Source of the DNA: Streptomyces angustmyceticus
GTDB taxonomy: Bacteria > Actinomycetota > Actinomycetes > Streptomycetales > Streptomycetaceae
Direction: 5' to 3'
NCBI RefSeq assembly: GCF_019933235.1
Contig: NZ_CP082945.1
Span: forward strand, 4,687,501-4,751,500
Length of the DNA: 64,000 bases
Shown: positions 25,962-34,045 of the stretch, one piece after another
Layout: every line of letters begins with the position of its first letter
Position numbering within the stretch: position 1 is the first letter of the stretch
Notes under the pieces: generated by a model
What the model was told of the DNA's origin: nothing
The model's database searches: none
What the model saw: the letters and a program-made list of their open reading frames with translations, nothing else
Program-made: the position numbers and the translations under genes

Positions 25962-25990
25962 GGGGAGGCCACCCTCATCGTGGCCTCCCC
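25962..25990 (-). terminator. Hairpin between lanthipeptide precursor and transporter genes
   Basis: Perfect 11-bp stem GGGGAGGCCAC/GTGGCCTCCCC around a 7-base loop, 28 bp after the precursor stop codon and 42 bp before the permease start. Partial termination or mRNA protection here would raise precursor over transporter expression, as in other lantibiotic operons. Confidence 0.75.
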
Positions 25991-26017
25991 GCACTGGTCT
26001 CTCATGAACGAGAGCTA

Positions 26018-26110
26018 TCAGGTGTCGCAGGCGATGAAGCTGATGGTGCTCGGCATCTCCTCGAGGCGGGTCTCCTCGGTGAGTTCCTGCAGTGCGAGAA
26101 CGTTCGTCAT
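26018..26110 (-). CDS. lanA: Class III lanthipeptide precursor peptide
   Basis: 30 residues, too short for ordinary gene calling. The leader carries LALQEL (residues 5-10), the amphipathic L-x-L-Q-x-L element recognised by LanKC enzymes, then an acidic stretch ending EEMP. The last ten residues, STISFIACDT, hold Ser21-x2-Ser24-x3-Cys28, the labionin/lanthionine ring motif of class III peptides, as a single ring. AAAGGAGGTGA lies 6 bases before the ATG, close to a perfect anti-16S match, and the ATG overlaps the LanKC stop (ATGA). Order lanKC-lanA-transport mirrors ramC-ramS-ramAB of SapB. Confidence 0.85.
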   Translation of the reverse strand: MTNVLALQELTEETRLEEMPSTISFIACDT

Positions 26111-28724
26111 GATCGGTCACCTCCTTTCACGGTGTCGGTGAGTGGGAGCCGGCGAGCCGCTCCGTCCGGTGCTCGACCCGGGTCGGGGTGAGCACCGGGG
26201 AGCAGGCGGGCGCCGGGGGTCTTGGCTGCCTCCATTGCCAGCAGGACACCGGCAGTTCCGGTGGCCAGGTCTACTGACAGGCGCAGAAGTTGACCGCCGA
26301 AAAGGGCTTGTCCCCCGTCGTGGTCAGCCACATGCAGTGACAGGAGGCGCAGCTGGTCCTCGGCCCACGAGCGTGCTTGCCGGAGGCGAGTCGCGGCGTG
26401 GGTGAGGAAGTAGATGTTCCCGGCTCGGCCGTTGAACAGGCCGCCTTGGGAAACGGTTTGGACTGCTGTGGCGTGCGCCGTTCCTGCCACGATCTCGTCG
26501 GCCCCGATCGCGGCAGCCTGGGGCCCGGGGAGCGCCATGGCGGCCAGGGCGACTCCGGCCGAGCCCTCGGCGAGGTAGGGGAGCAGCCGCTGGGAACTGC
26601 TCATCTGGAGCCCCCCGTCCAACTGCCGTGCGTGCTCGAGGTCGGCTCGTACGGCGGTGGCGGCGGCCTCGGCCCAGTCCGCGTCGCCGGTCAAGCGGGC
26701 GCAGCGGGCGAGCAGTACGGCCGGTCCGGACCAGCCGTACATCAGTCCGGGGCGGTCCAACACCCCGTCTTCGCCGATGCGTTCACGGACGGTCGCGGCC
26801 AGCTTGAGTGCTTCGTCGCGCAGGCCGGCGTCCAACAGGAGGTGAGCGATGCCGGTCAGGCCGTTGAACAACCCGGGAGAGGAGGGAAGCCGGCTGGAGA
26901 GGATGCGGTCGATGAGCTCCTTGCCCAGTGGGTTGTCGAGTCGGTGCAGCAGCCATGCCGTGCCGGCCAGCCCGTCGTACAGCCCGAGCGGGGTGCGGGC
27001 CGGGGCCCGGCGGGCCGCGTCCTCCAACCACGCGAGGTGTTCGGGGTCCGCGGAGGAGCCTGCGCCCAGTTGGGCCAGGAGGACCCCGGGAGTTCCGTAG
27101 GCGAGTCCCAGTGCCGCGCCTTCCCGGTTCCCGGCGATGTCGCCGGGGAAGAGGCGGTCGATGCGAGTGGGGTCGGCGGACCGGCCGATACCTCGTAGCA
27201 GGGAGTCGACGCGCGGGGGCGCGAGCGTGGGCACCGCGTCGGCCCGGTGTCCGGGAAGGTGGGACGCACCCTCGGGGACAGCGCCAGGCGCTCGGCCATT
27301 CGCTCGACGTACGCCGCGGGCAGTGTCGGGAAGGCGGTGGTTGTCAATTCGATCAGGTGGCCGATGACCGCTGGAGTGCGCTGCACCAGACCGGTGAGCG
27401 GCATGAACACGGAGAGCTGACAACAGCCCAGGGAGTAGAGATCGCTGTCGCGGGCGTTGGTGAGCGACAGGTCGACGAATCCCGGGGCGCCGAGCACGGC
27501 GGTGCGCGCGGTGTCAACAGACGTGGCGATCTCGAAGTCCACCAGGGCGATGGTGTCGTCGTCACGGATGAGGATGTTGTGCGGGTGAAGGTCACCGAAG
27601 GCCGTCCCTGCCTTGTGCAGGGTCTCGATCGCGGCCTCCGCCTGTCCGAGGTAGTCGACGGCCTGTGCGGTGTACTCGGCGCGTGCCCGCTCGTCCGGTG
27701 CGTGGCGGGTGAGGGGATAGTCCCGGCCCATCCACGTACTGAGGGACTGCCCCTGGATGTGCTCCATGGCCAGGTAGTGGTGCTCCCACGCGGTGAAGTA
27801 CTCGATGGGGCTCGGGACGAACGGCAGGTGGCCGACGGTTTTCAGGGCCGACCATTCGTTGCGCAGCCGGGCCACTGCGTCGGCGCCGGCCGCGTCCAGG
27901 CCCGCGTGCGGTCGCGCCTCTTTCAGGACGACCTGAGTACCCTCAGGGGCCTTGGCCAGGTACACACCTCCACCGTTGGAGAAGTGCAGGGCCTTGAGGA
28001 CCGTGTAGCCGTTGAGTGTGGCGTCAGTGCCCTCGGCCGCTGCGGCGAGGCTGGTGGCGAGGAAGCCCGGGGTCTCGGCCCACTCGGGAACGGTGAAAGC
28101 CGGCCGTCGCCGGTCGGGAACGGCGTTGCCCTGCGGATCGTGCAGTGCCGGCACCCGGGAGCCGTCGGGCAGTTCGCACCACATGAGCGCGAACGCTCCG
28201 TACCGGACCGACGCCGGCCCCTTGTTCCAGCGGTGGTCGGAGAGGATGTACGGGCCGGGGCGGCCACCGAGTACCGCATCGAGCTCGGTGAGGGCGGTGT
28301 GCAGCTCTTCCGCGTCGCGCGGGTAGACCGTGACGACCTTGCCGCTGGCGGCGCGATTGGCGTACTTGCTGTTGAGTACGGTCGTGATGCGGCGGCTGCG
28401 CAGGAACTTCCAGGGCAGGTTCAACCGCTGACACACTGCCCAGGTCTGCTCGATGGTTTCCTCGGCGGTATCGGGCGTGGCAGTGATGTGAATCTTCCAG
28501 CCCTGCCGGGGTAAATTCTTGCCACCGACCGGAGCGAGAACTTCCCAGACGCCTTGCTGGTCCCGCTTCCATCCAGCGGGGAATGCCCGCTTGGTCAAAG
28601 AGAACCGCGAGGCGGTATCGTCGCAGCGTTCCAATGGCTCGTACCAGTTGGAATCGGCAACGATATACGGCCCGTAATTCGGGTCCACTTCCCCCCCTGT
28701 TCCTTGCCCGTGGGGAGTCCTCAC
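26107..28724 (-). CDS. lanKC: Class III lanthipeptide synthetase LanKC, reading frame interrupted
   Basis: Three-part enzyme: an N-terminal phospho-Ser/Thr lyase (~1-200, beginning DPNYGPYIVADSNWY), a Ser/Thr kinase (Lys in VVLKEARP, FGDLHPHNILI catalytic loop, VDFEIA metal motif) and a LanC-like cyclase (GLYDGLAGTAWLL, GLMYGWSGPAVLL, GGLFNGRAGNIYFL) without zinc ligands, as in class III. Lyase and kinase occupy one frame from 28724 to about 27260 (that frame runs on to a stop at 26856); the cyclase is in the -1 frame from about 27250 to 26107. One extra G in the GGG at 27253-27255 would join them, so this is a recent mutation, a sequencing error or a frameshift site. Codon 71 is TTA. GTG 28688 is an alternative start. 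Confidence 0.88.
27225..27290 (-). other. Frame break within lanKC
   Basis: Kinase-frame sequence stays convincing to LALSPRVRPTFP, and cyclase-frame sequence becomes convincing at HRADAVPTLAPP; the switch is one base backward. The run GGG at 27253-27255 (CCC in the coding strand, TTCCCGGA) is the simplest site for a missing base. The region is a variable linker, so the exact point cannot be fixed. Confidence 0.7.
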
Positions 28725-28828
28725 TCATTGGCGCGCTGAGCGCCGAGTGGGCTCGAACTCCCGTGCCCCTATCGACATGACCCATGATTTGGGTTGGCCG
28801 CAAGAATGACAACCTTTTTAGAGTCAGC

Positions 28829-29884
28829 TTAAGCGGAACATCGAATTACGGGTGGCGGCCTATGCCAGGCGTCCGGGGTGCGAGGGCGCAAGCCGCCACG
28901 CGCGGGAGCGAAGTCTGTTGTTTGAGCGCCGGGTGACACAAGGCCGCACGGCTCGCTGGAATCCGATCCGTCGCGCAGCAGATGGCGGCCGAGCGTGGTG
29001 ACGGTGTGCACGACCTGACTGCCGCTACGGCGGCTCGAGATCAGTCCGGCATTCCGCAGCGTGGCGGTGTGCTGGCTTACCGCTGCTGGGGAGACGCCCA
29101 GCTTCTGGGCGAGATCGCCGTTGCTGCAGCCGTCCCGCAAGGCGTGGAGGATCGCTGCCCGGGTCCTGCCCACCAGGCCGGCCAGGCTCTCCTGTGGTCG
29201 GTGGGTTGCGGCAGGCACGGACGACAGGCCCTTGTCCGAGAGCACAGCGCACTGGTCACTGGGACGGTCGGGGAAGATCAGGACCGGGCTTCCACCCGCA
29301 GCCCCCGGAGACGACGGGATCACCACGCCGGCGTCCTGCAGGAAGAGAGAAGGTGACAGCAGCAGTCCCCGGCCGTCCGGCTTGATATGTGCGGTGCTTT
29401 CGGAGTCGATTTCCAGTACGGGCGCGGTCCACCGTATTCCCGGACCAAGACTGTTTAGTAGGGCCTCGATTCCGTCACCACACATGATGTCTCGACGGAA
29501 ATCCCGGGTCGAGGCGAGATGAGCGTAAATGCGACTCCAATGCGGCTGCACGGCCACCTGGTACATATCTTCGACGGCGGATAATAACTGTTTCGGCATC
29601 TCGAGGATGCCGGACTGGGTGGTACTCGACGTGCCTGTGGCACCTGACCAGGCGGACAGGATCTCCCGGGACCCACCGTGCACCCTGGCCAGTCGTCGCA
29701 CTCCGTCAAGCCGTTGACCTGCATGCAGGATTCTCGCATTGACCCTTCGGCGCCAGGCCCGGAAGAATTCGCTTTTCGTGTTGCGCAAGGCGTCCACAGC
29801 GAAAATCGCCTCAACTTGTCGCCCGAGCGGGTAGGCGATTCTGATTCGTGCCAGGTCGTCGGCGCAAAGGGTTATGCGTTGCAT
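28829..29884 (-). CDS. wHTH (ArsR-like, DUF5937-type) regulator with tandem TTA codons
   Basis: 351 residues. It begins ITLCADDLARIRIAYPLGRQ, typical of long actinobacterial ArsR-like regulators; the N-terminal ~240 residues are a sensor region and the winged helix is C-terminal (TRAAILHALRDGCSNGDLAQKLGVSPAAVSQHTATLRNAGL, about 250-300). Two consecutive Leu codons at 29582-29587 are both TTA, so translation should depend on the bldA tRNA. It lies 104 bp upstream of lanKC on the same strand and is the obvious candidate pathway regulator. GGAAGGAATGG precedes ATG 29884. Confidence 0.85.
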   Translation of the reverse strand: MQRITLCADDLARIRIAYPLGRQVEAIFAVDALRNTKSEFFRAWRRRVNARILHAGQRLDGVRRLARVHGGSREILSAWSGATGTSSTTQSGILEMPKQLLSAVEDMYQVAVQPHWSRIYAHLASTRDFRRDIMCGDGIEALLNSLGPGIRWTAPVLEIDSESTAHIKPDGRGLLLSPSLFLQDAGVVIPSSPGAAGGSPVLIFPDRPSDQCAVLSDKGLSSVPAATHRPQESLAGLVGRTRAAILHALRDGCSNGDLAQKLGVSPAAVSQHTATLRNAGLISSRRSGSQVVHTVTTLGRHLLRDGSDSSEPCGLVSPGAQTTDFAPARGGLRPRTPDAWHRPPPVIRCSA

Positions 29885-31018
29885 GAGTGACCATTCCTTC
29901 CTTCCCCTACGGGAATTAAGTGTGGAAAAGATGCGAGAAGGCCCGGTGTAACTGCCCCGAAAGGGCGGGGTGGTGCGCATTTGGTCTTTGTGTCGTGCCG
30001 CCCGGATCAAGGCGGCAGGCTCCGCATGAACGCAAACACACACGTGGCATGGATTCTCGCCAAGTGCGGCTGAGGGAAAGCCGAACTAGGCAGGTCGCTA
30101 TCGCGGCTGCCGGACTCGGCTAAATCTGCCGGAAAGGTCGCCTCGGGCGCCGTATCGATTCCCTGTAATGCACGCAGCTCTACCCCGTTTACCCCCGTGC
30201 CCTCCCTTGTCCGGAAGAGCTTTCCCCGAGCCTTGAATGCTTCCACAGGAGCGCTGTCGCGGTCGGCGCCATGAGGAGAGAAGAGCCTGATCTGATGTGA
30301 CCTGAAATAGCGTGTGTCAAAGGAGCCTGACGGCCATCTGGGAGTTCATGAGGCGGAGTGTCATGATCCTGTTCATTCGCTACGTGCCCATATTACTCAG
30401 CATGATCGGAAAGTTTCGAAGTCTCTCTTTGGTGCCTACTTGGGTCAGGGTGCATTCAGGCCACGCGTTCAGGCGGTGCCATTGGGCGTATGCGGCCAAG
30501 GTGGCTCGAAATTCGTTTCATCCGCATGGAACATGACTGTGTTGGCCTGAAGCTGCACTTTCGCTCGGCGTATGGGCTTGCTTGCCGTACGCTGCGCCGT
30601 TTGGATCTGGTGCCGCGGACTGGAATGGACTGACCCCTCGGGCTGTTCGGTGACGTCGGCGTGGACGTCCGTGCGCGCGATTTCATGGCCCATTGACCAG
30701 GTCCGGAGCGGGTTGCCGAGAGGGGGGACGGTGAAGCGGTGAGTCCGAGCCTGAGCAACCGCGAACTCCCTTGATCCATAGAACTGTTCGCAGCGGAGGG
30801 GGGCGGGTGCTCAGGACCACGAGCCTTTCCTCGGAAGGCCGCGCGAAGTGGCTCCCGGCGCCGCCGCGCGGGAAACCGGCCGAGGTCGGCCCGTCGCCAC
30901 AGCCGTTTCGGGCATCGAGGAGATGACGGCATCGAGTCCAGTAGGCCGGTCTGTGCCGGATGGTGTTGATCCATCGGGGGAAATGTCGGGGTCTGGCGAC
31001 CCGCCCGCTCACGCAAGC
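29885..31018. other. Gene-poor, lower-GC stretch between lanthipeptide locus and tRNA-Arg
   Basis: About 1.1 kb where GC drops visibly (notably 30040-30560) and no frame shows Streptomyces codon bias. Short frames exist on both strands, with rare codons such as TTA and no ribosome sites. The stretch holds the promoter of the wHTH regulator at its left end. It may be decayed sequence from past insertion near the tRNA gene. No insertion-sequence ends or repeats were recognised. Confidence 0.5.
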
Positions 31019-31043
31019 GGCCCCGGACAAGGAGTCCGGGGCC
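31019..31043 (-). terminator. Terminator hairpin downstream of tRNA-Arg
   Basis: Perfect 10-bp stem GGCCCCGGAC/GTCCGGGGCC around a 5-base loop, 50 bp beyond the 3' end of the tRNA on its transcribed strand. Confidence 0.75.
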
Positions 31044-31093
31044 GACTGGAGCGCCTCCCCGGAGGAACCCCAGGTTGGAGCGGTCATGCATGG

Positions 31094-31166
31094 TGCCCCC
31101 GGCAGGATTCGAACCTGCGACACCCGCTTTAGGAGAGCGGTGCTCTATCCCCTGAGCTACGGAGGC
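31094..31166 (-). tRNA. tRNA-Arg (anticodon CCU)
   Basis: 73 nt cloverleaf. Acceptor GCCTCCG pairs with CGGGGGC plus one G-U, discriminator A; D arm GCTC..GAGC, anticodon loop CTCCTAA giving CCU, T arm with GTTCGAATC. CCA is not encoded. It reads AGG codons. Confidence 0.97.
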
Positions 31167-31263
31167 AAGGCCTGAGCCCCTGACAGGGTAGCTGATGCGT
31201 TCGCTGTAGTTCGCTTCTGTTGGGGGTGGGGGTGGTTGTCGTTGCTTGTGGCGACGGTGCGGT

Positions 31264-31296
31264 CGAGGGCGGTGGTCCGGGGGACCACCGCCCTCG
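31264..31296 (-). terminator. Strong terminator hairpin
   Basis: Perfect 15-bp stem CGAGGGCGGTGGTCC/GGACCACCGCCCTCG with a GGG loop, 55 bp past the stop of the minus-strand DUF4190-like gene. Confidence 0.85.
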
Positions 31297-31350
31297 GCGG
31301 TGTGTGCCGTGCCGGGCCGGCTGTTGCGTGGTGGCCCGGTGGGTGGGGTG

Positions 31351-31674
31351 TCAGCCGCCGATGTGCCAGCTGACGGTGCCGTCCGTGGTGGTGAGGAGGG
31401 CCAGGAGGAGGAGGTCGGCGATGCCGAGGGTGATGCCCAGGAGGGCGCGGCCGCGGCGGGTGGTGCCGCGGGCCAGGGACAGGCCGCCGAGGACCAGGGC
31501 GCAGGGGCCGAGCACGATGTTGAGGACCAGGGTGCCGAGCAGGCCGAGGATGAAGGAGGCCACGGCCATGCCGTCCGCCTGGGGGCGGAGGCGCGGGGCG
31601 GGCCGGTGCGGGGCCTGGGGCTCGATGGTCTGCGCGGACGGGGTCGTCCGGGCGGCTTCGCTGAGCGTGGTCAT
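31351..31674 (-). CDS. DUF4190-like small membrane protein
   Basis: 107 residues. A polar Pro-rich head is followed by ADGMAVASFILGLLGTLV, a second TM (GPCALVLGGLSLA), then GRALLGITLGIADLLLLALL, the A-I-x-S-L-x-L-G-L and G-x-x-L-A-x-x-G-I-x-L-G pattern of DUF4190 proteins. Function unknown. The ATG overlaps the stop of the 54-aa gene upstream (ATGA), so the two are one operon, ending at the hairpin at 31264-31296. Confidence 0.8.
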   Translation of the reverse strand: MTTLSEAARTTPSAQTIEPQAPHRPAPRLRPQADGMAVASFILGLLGTLVLNIVLGPCALVLGGLSLARGTTRRGRALLGITLGIADLLLLALLTTTDGTVSWHIGG

Positions 31675-31835
31675 CGGGAGGTCACCTCGTCGTGGTGGCG
31701 GCGTTCGCGGAGGAAGAAGACGAGCAGCCAGCCGGCGATGACGGCGGCCGCGACCAGGGTGACGGGGACGGGGAGGTGTGCCGCGGTGCCCAGCATGATC
31801 CCCATCAGGAGGAGGGCTGCGACGAGGAAGAGCAT
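31671..31835 (-). CDS. Small two-TM membrane protein
   Basis: 54 residues: two hydrophobic segments (MLFLVAALLLMGIMLGTAA and VTLVAAAVIAGWLLVFFL) and a basic/acidic tail RERRHHDEVTSR. ATG 31835 has AAAGGAAG just upstream; an earlier in-frame start at 31871 overlaps an operator and has no ribosome site. It is first in a two-gene operon divergent from a FabR-like TetR gene. Function unknown. Confidence 0.75.
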   Translation of the reverse strand: MLFLVAALLLMGIMLGTAAHLPVPVTLVAAAVIAGWLLVFFLRERRHHDEVTSR

Positions 31836-31854
31836 GATCTTCCTTTCCGATTCC

Positions 31855-31872
31855 AGAGGACAGTTGTTCACT
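31855..31872. promoter_or_regulatory. FabR-like TetR operator, site 1
   Basis: AGAGGAC-AGTT-GTTCACT, an 18-bp 7-4-7 dyad close to AGTGAAC-N4-GTTCACT. It lies 19 bp upstream of the 54-aa membrane-protein start and shares spacing and half-sites with site 2 at 31914. Confidence 0.65.
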
Positions 31873-31913
31873 CAGTTCCTTCAGTCTACGACTGCCCACG
31901 GGTGGAGTAGTTC

Positions 31914-31931
31914 AGAGAACGGTTGTTTACT
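31914..31931. promoter_or_regulatory. FabR-like TetR operator, site 2
   Basis: AGAGAAC-GGTT-GTTTACT, same 7-4-7 layout as site 1, ending 7 bp before the TetR start codon. The repeat of the same imperfect dyad on both sides of the divergent promoter supports autoregulation. Confidence 0.65.
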
Positions 31932-31938
31932 GGATGAC

Positions 31939-32598
31939 ATGAGTCACAGTCTTGGAGTCCGGCAGGCCCAGAAACAGAAGACCCGTCAGGCGTTGCTCGA
32001 CGCGGCGCTCGGCCTGCTGGAGGAGCAGAGCCTGAGCAGCCTGGGGCTGCGGGAGGTGACGCGGGTGGTGGGGATCGCCCCGACCGCGTTCTACCGGCAC
32101 TTCCGGGACATGGGGGAGCTGGGCGTGGTCCTGGTCGAGGAGGCGCTGGGGAGCCTGCATGTGATGGTGCGGGCGATCCTCGCCGAGCAGGACGGGGCCG
32201 AGGAGCGGATCGACCGTACGGTCGCGGTCGTCGAGCAGCATGTGCGCCGGTATCCGCTGCACATCAGGTTCGTGGCGCGCGAACGGCACGGCGGCGTACG
32301 GGCCGTGCGGCAGGCCATCGCGGACGAGCTGGACCGGTTCGCGGAGGAGGTCGCGGCGGCGCTCAAGTCCCAGCCGGTGTCGGAGGGCTGGCGCGATGAC
32401 GACATACGGATGCTGGCGGAGCTGTACGTGGACCGGCTGGTGACGACGGCCGCGGCGCTGCTCGACGCGGAGGCGGACGGGGCCGAGGGGGCGGCCGGAC
32501 AGGTGGTGCGGGTCGCGCGCCGGCAGCTGCGGCTGATCAGCATCGGGCGACGCCACTGGCGGGAGGAGGGGCGGGGGGACGACGACGGGGGAGGGTAG
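31939..32598 (+). CDS. FabR/DesT-like TetR-family regulator
   Basis: 219 residues. The N-terminus (LGVRQAQKQKTRQALLDAALGLL, then LGLREVTRVVGIAPTAFYRHFRD) matches the FabR/DesT group, which senses acyl-CoA saturation or related lipids and uses GTGAAC-type half-sites, exactly the type seen at 31855 and 31914. C-terminal helices include VEQHVRRYPLHIRFVARERHGG. The ATG has only a weak GGA ahead of it and may be nearly leaderless. It is divergent from two small membrane-protein genes, its likely targets. Confidence 0.88.
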   Translation: MSHSLGVRQAQKQKTRQALLDAALGLLEEQSLSSLGLREVTRVVGIAPTAFYRHFRDMGELGVVLVEEALGSLHVMVRAILAEQDGAEERIDRTVAVVEQHVRRYPLHIRFVARERHGGVRAVRQAIADELDRFAEEVAAALKSQPVSEGWRDDDIRMLAELYVDRLVTTAAALLDAEADGAEGAAGQVVRVARRQLRLISIGRRHWREEGRGDDDGGG

Positions 32599-32610
32599 GG
32601 AGAGCAGGGG

Positions 32611-32740
32611 CGGGGGTGTCCGCCTGTGGTGTTCGTCTTCGGCGGGCGTGTGCGGGGGTGTCCGCCTGCGGTGTTCGTCTTCGGCGGGTGTGTGCGGGGC
32701 GCCCGCGTGCGGTGTTCGTTCTCGGCGGGCGTGTGTCGCT
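32611..32740. repeat. Three copies of a ~43-bp imperfect tandem repeat
   Basis: Units begin near 32611, 32654 and 32697; each contains TGTCCGCCTGYGGTGTTCGT (third copy CGCCCGCGTGCGG) followed by a TTCGGCGGGYGTGTGCG block. It fills most of the 199-bp gap between the convergent TetR and protease genes. No gene is supported in it. Confidence 0.7.
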
Positions 32741-32797
32741 GCGTCCGGCCGCCTGTCCGTCCTGGTCGGCCCCGGGCCGCCCCCCCGCCCGTCGTCG

Positions 32798-34045
32798 TCA
32801 GCCCCGGGCCGGGGTGACCCGTACGCGGTAGGTGCCGTCCGGGTTTTCCGTGAGGACGGTGACGGCGGCGCCGCTGTGGCGGTCGGTGTAGGTGTCGCCG
32901 GGGAGGAAGGTGGCGTCGGTGAGTTCCGGGTCGACGTATTTGTTGTCCTGGTAGCAGCCGCCGCTGTGCGGGGTGGCGTCCACGATGCGCAGGGGGCCGC
33001 GGCCCGAGGGGACGTCGGTGGCGACGCGGTAGACGAGGATGCCGGGGCGGCAGACCGTGGGGTCGAGCGCGCTGCGGGTGCGGGCCTCGACGACCAGGGC
33101 GGTGCGGGGGGAGGTCGGGATGACGACGATCTTGGTGCCGCCGGGGGTGGAGATCGGGGTGAGGGTGTGTTCGCCGGGCGTCCCGCGGTGCGGGGCGCAG
33201 TGCACCTGGTCGGGGGAGAGCCAGCCCAGTTTCCACTTGTGCCAGCCGACGAAGTCGTTGCTCGGGCCCCAGTCCTCGTCCATCGGGTCCCAGTGCCCCG
33301 CCGCGGGCGGGTCGTCGCGGTCGTCGGTGTAGTAGAGGTCGGGCAGGCCGAAGCTGTGGGCGTTCTCGTGGTTGAGGACGCGGAAGGCGCTCACCCCGGT
33401 CTGCCGGCTCCAGATGAAGGACGCGTTCCGGAACGGCACCCGGTCGGCGGTCCTCAGGCCCATGTCGCCGCCGCTGAAGGTGACCGAGAGGACGGTACGG
33501 GTCGCGGGCGGGCCCGCGTTGGGCGTGGCGATGACGTTGATGACGTCGTAGTCGCGGAAGTCGACGACCGGGTCGACGGCGCGGACGATCTCCCGGGAGA
33601 GGGCGTGGTAGCCGTCGTCGGAGGCCGGGTCGAAGTTGGCGCCCCGTCCGATGCCGTACGCCGCGAGCGGGCGCGACATGTGGATCCACCGGAACAGCGG
33701 CACGGGGCGGTAGGTCAGCCTGCCGTACGAGCTGGTGCGGAAGTAGTCCGTCGCGGCCGGGAAGAACTCGGCGAACCGGTCCTGGGGGGACAGCGTGGCC
33801 GGGGCGTCCGGGAAGTCGATGAAGAGGGTGAGCGCCCTGACGGTGCCGGACGAGCGGGCGTAGCCGGCGGGGGTCTCGGCGGTTTCGGCGACGTCGTCGG
33901 TGATGCCGCGCAGGGCGCAGGGGCCGCTCGGCGCGGCGCCGGGCACGGCGGGTATGGCGACGGCGCTGGGCGGTGAGCCCAGGGCTATGGCCGCGGCCGC
34001 GGTGGCCGCGCCCGCGGCCAGAACCGCCGAAACCTTGTGCTTCAT
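32798..34045 (-). CDS. Secreted M6-like metalloprotease
   Basis: 415 residues. Signal peptide at 1-30 (AATAAAAIALGSPPSAVA). The catalytic domain shows RALTLFIDFPDAP, YFRTSSYGRL and the zinc motif HENAHSFGLPDLY, the H-E-x-x-H helix of immune-inhibitor-A/M6 peptidases, followed by PMDEDWGPSNDF where the Met-turn is expected. The C-terminal part is a beta-domain. It should cleave proteins outside the cell. ATG 34045 is preferred because AAGGTGA precedes it; GTG 34054 is three codons earlier. Confidence 0.88.
   Translation of the reverse strand: MKHKVSAVLAAGAATAAAAIALGSPPSAVAIPAVPGAAPSGPCALRGITDDVAETAETPAGYARSSGTVRALTLFIDFPDAPATLSPQDRFAEFFPAATDYFRTSSYGRLTYRPVPLFRWIHMSRPLAAYGIGRGANFDPASDDGYHALSREIVRAVDPVVDFRDYDVINVIATPNAGPPATRTVLSVTFSGGDMGLRTADRVPFRNASFIWSRQTGVSAFRVLNHENAHSFGLPDLYYTDDRDDPPAAGHWDPMDEDWGPSNDFVGWHKWKLGWLSPDQVHCAPHRGTPGEHTLTPISTPGGTKIVVIPTSPRTALVVEARTRSALDPTVCRPGILVYRVATDVPSGRGPLRIVDATPHSGGCYQDNKYVDPELTDATFLPGDTYTDRHSGAAVTVLTENPDGTYRVRVTPARG

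Noticed and set aside
28740..28790. T-arm-like GGGCTCGAACTCCC near the lanKC start, considered as a tRNA fragment or att site
   Set aside because: The stem does not pair over five bases and no acceptor or anticodon arm is present.
30007..30246. 79-aa minus-strand frame with a leader-like LRALQGIDTAPEA stretch, considered as a second lanthipeptide precursor
   Set aside because: No Ser-x2-Ser-Cys core, rare codons including TTA, no ribosome site, and it sits upstream of the regulator rather than in the operon.
30469..30693. 74-aa minus-strand frame in the gene-poor stretch
   Set aside because: No codon bias, no family resemblance and no ribosome site; probably decayed sequence.
31094..31140. 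Search for a duplicated tRNA-Arg 3' end as an attachment site in the window
   Set aside because: No second copy of the T-arm/acceptor sequence was noticed; a real search over the whole replicon would be needed.
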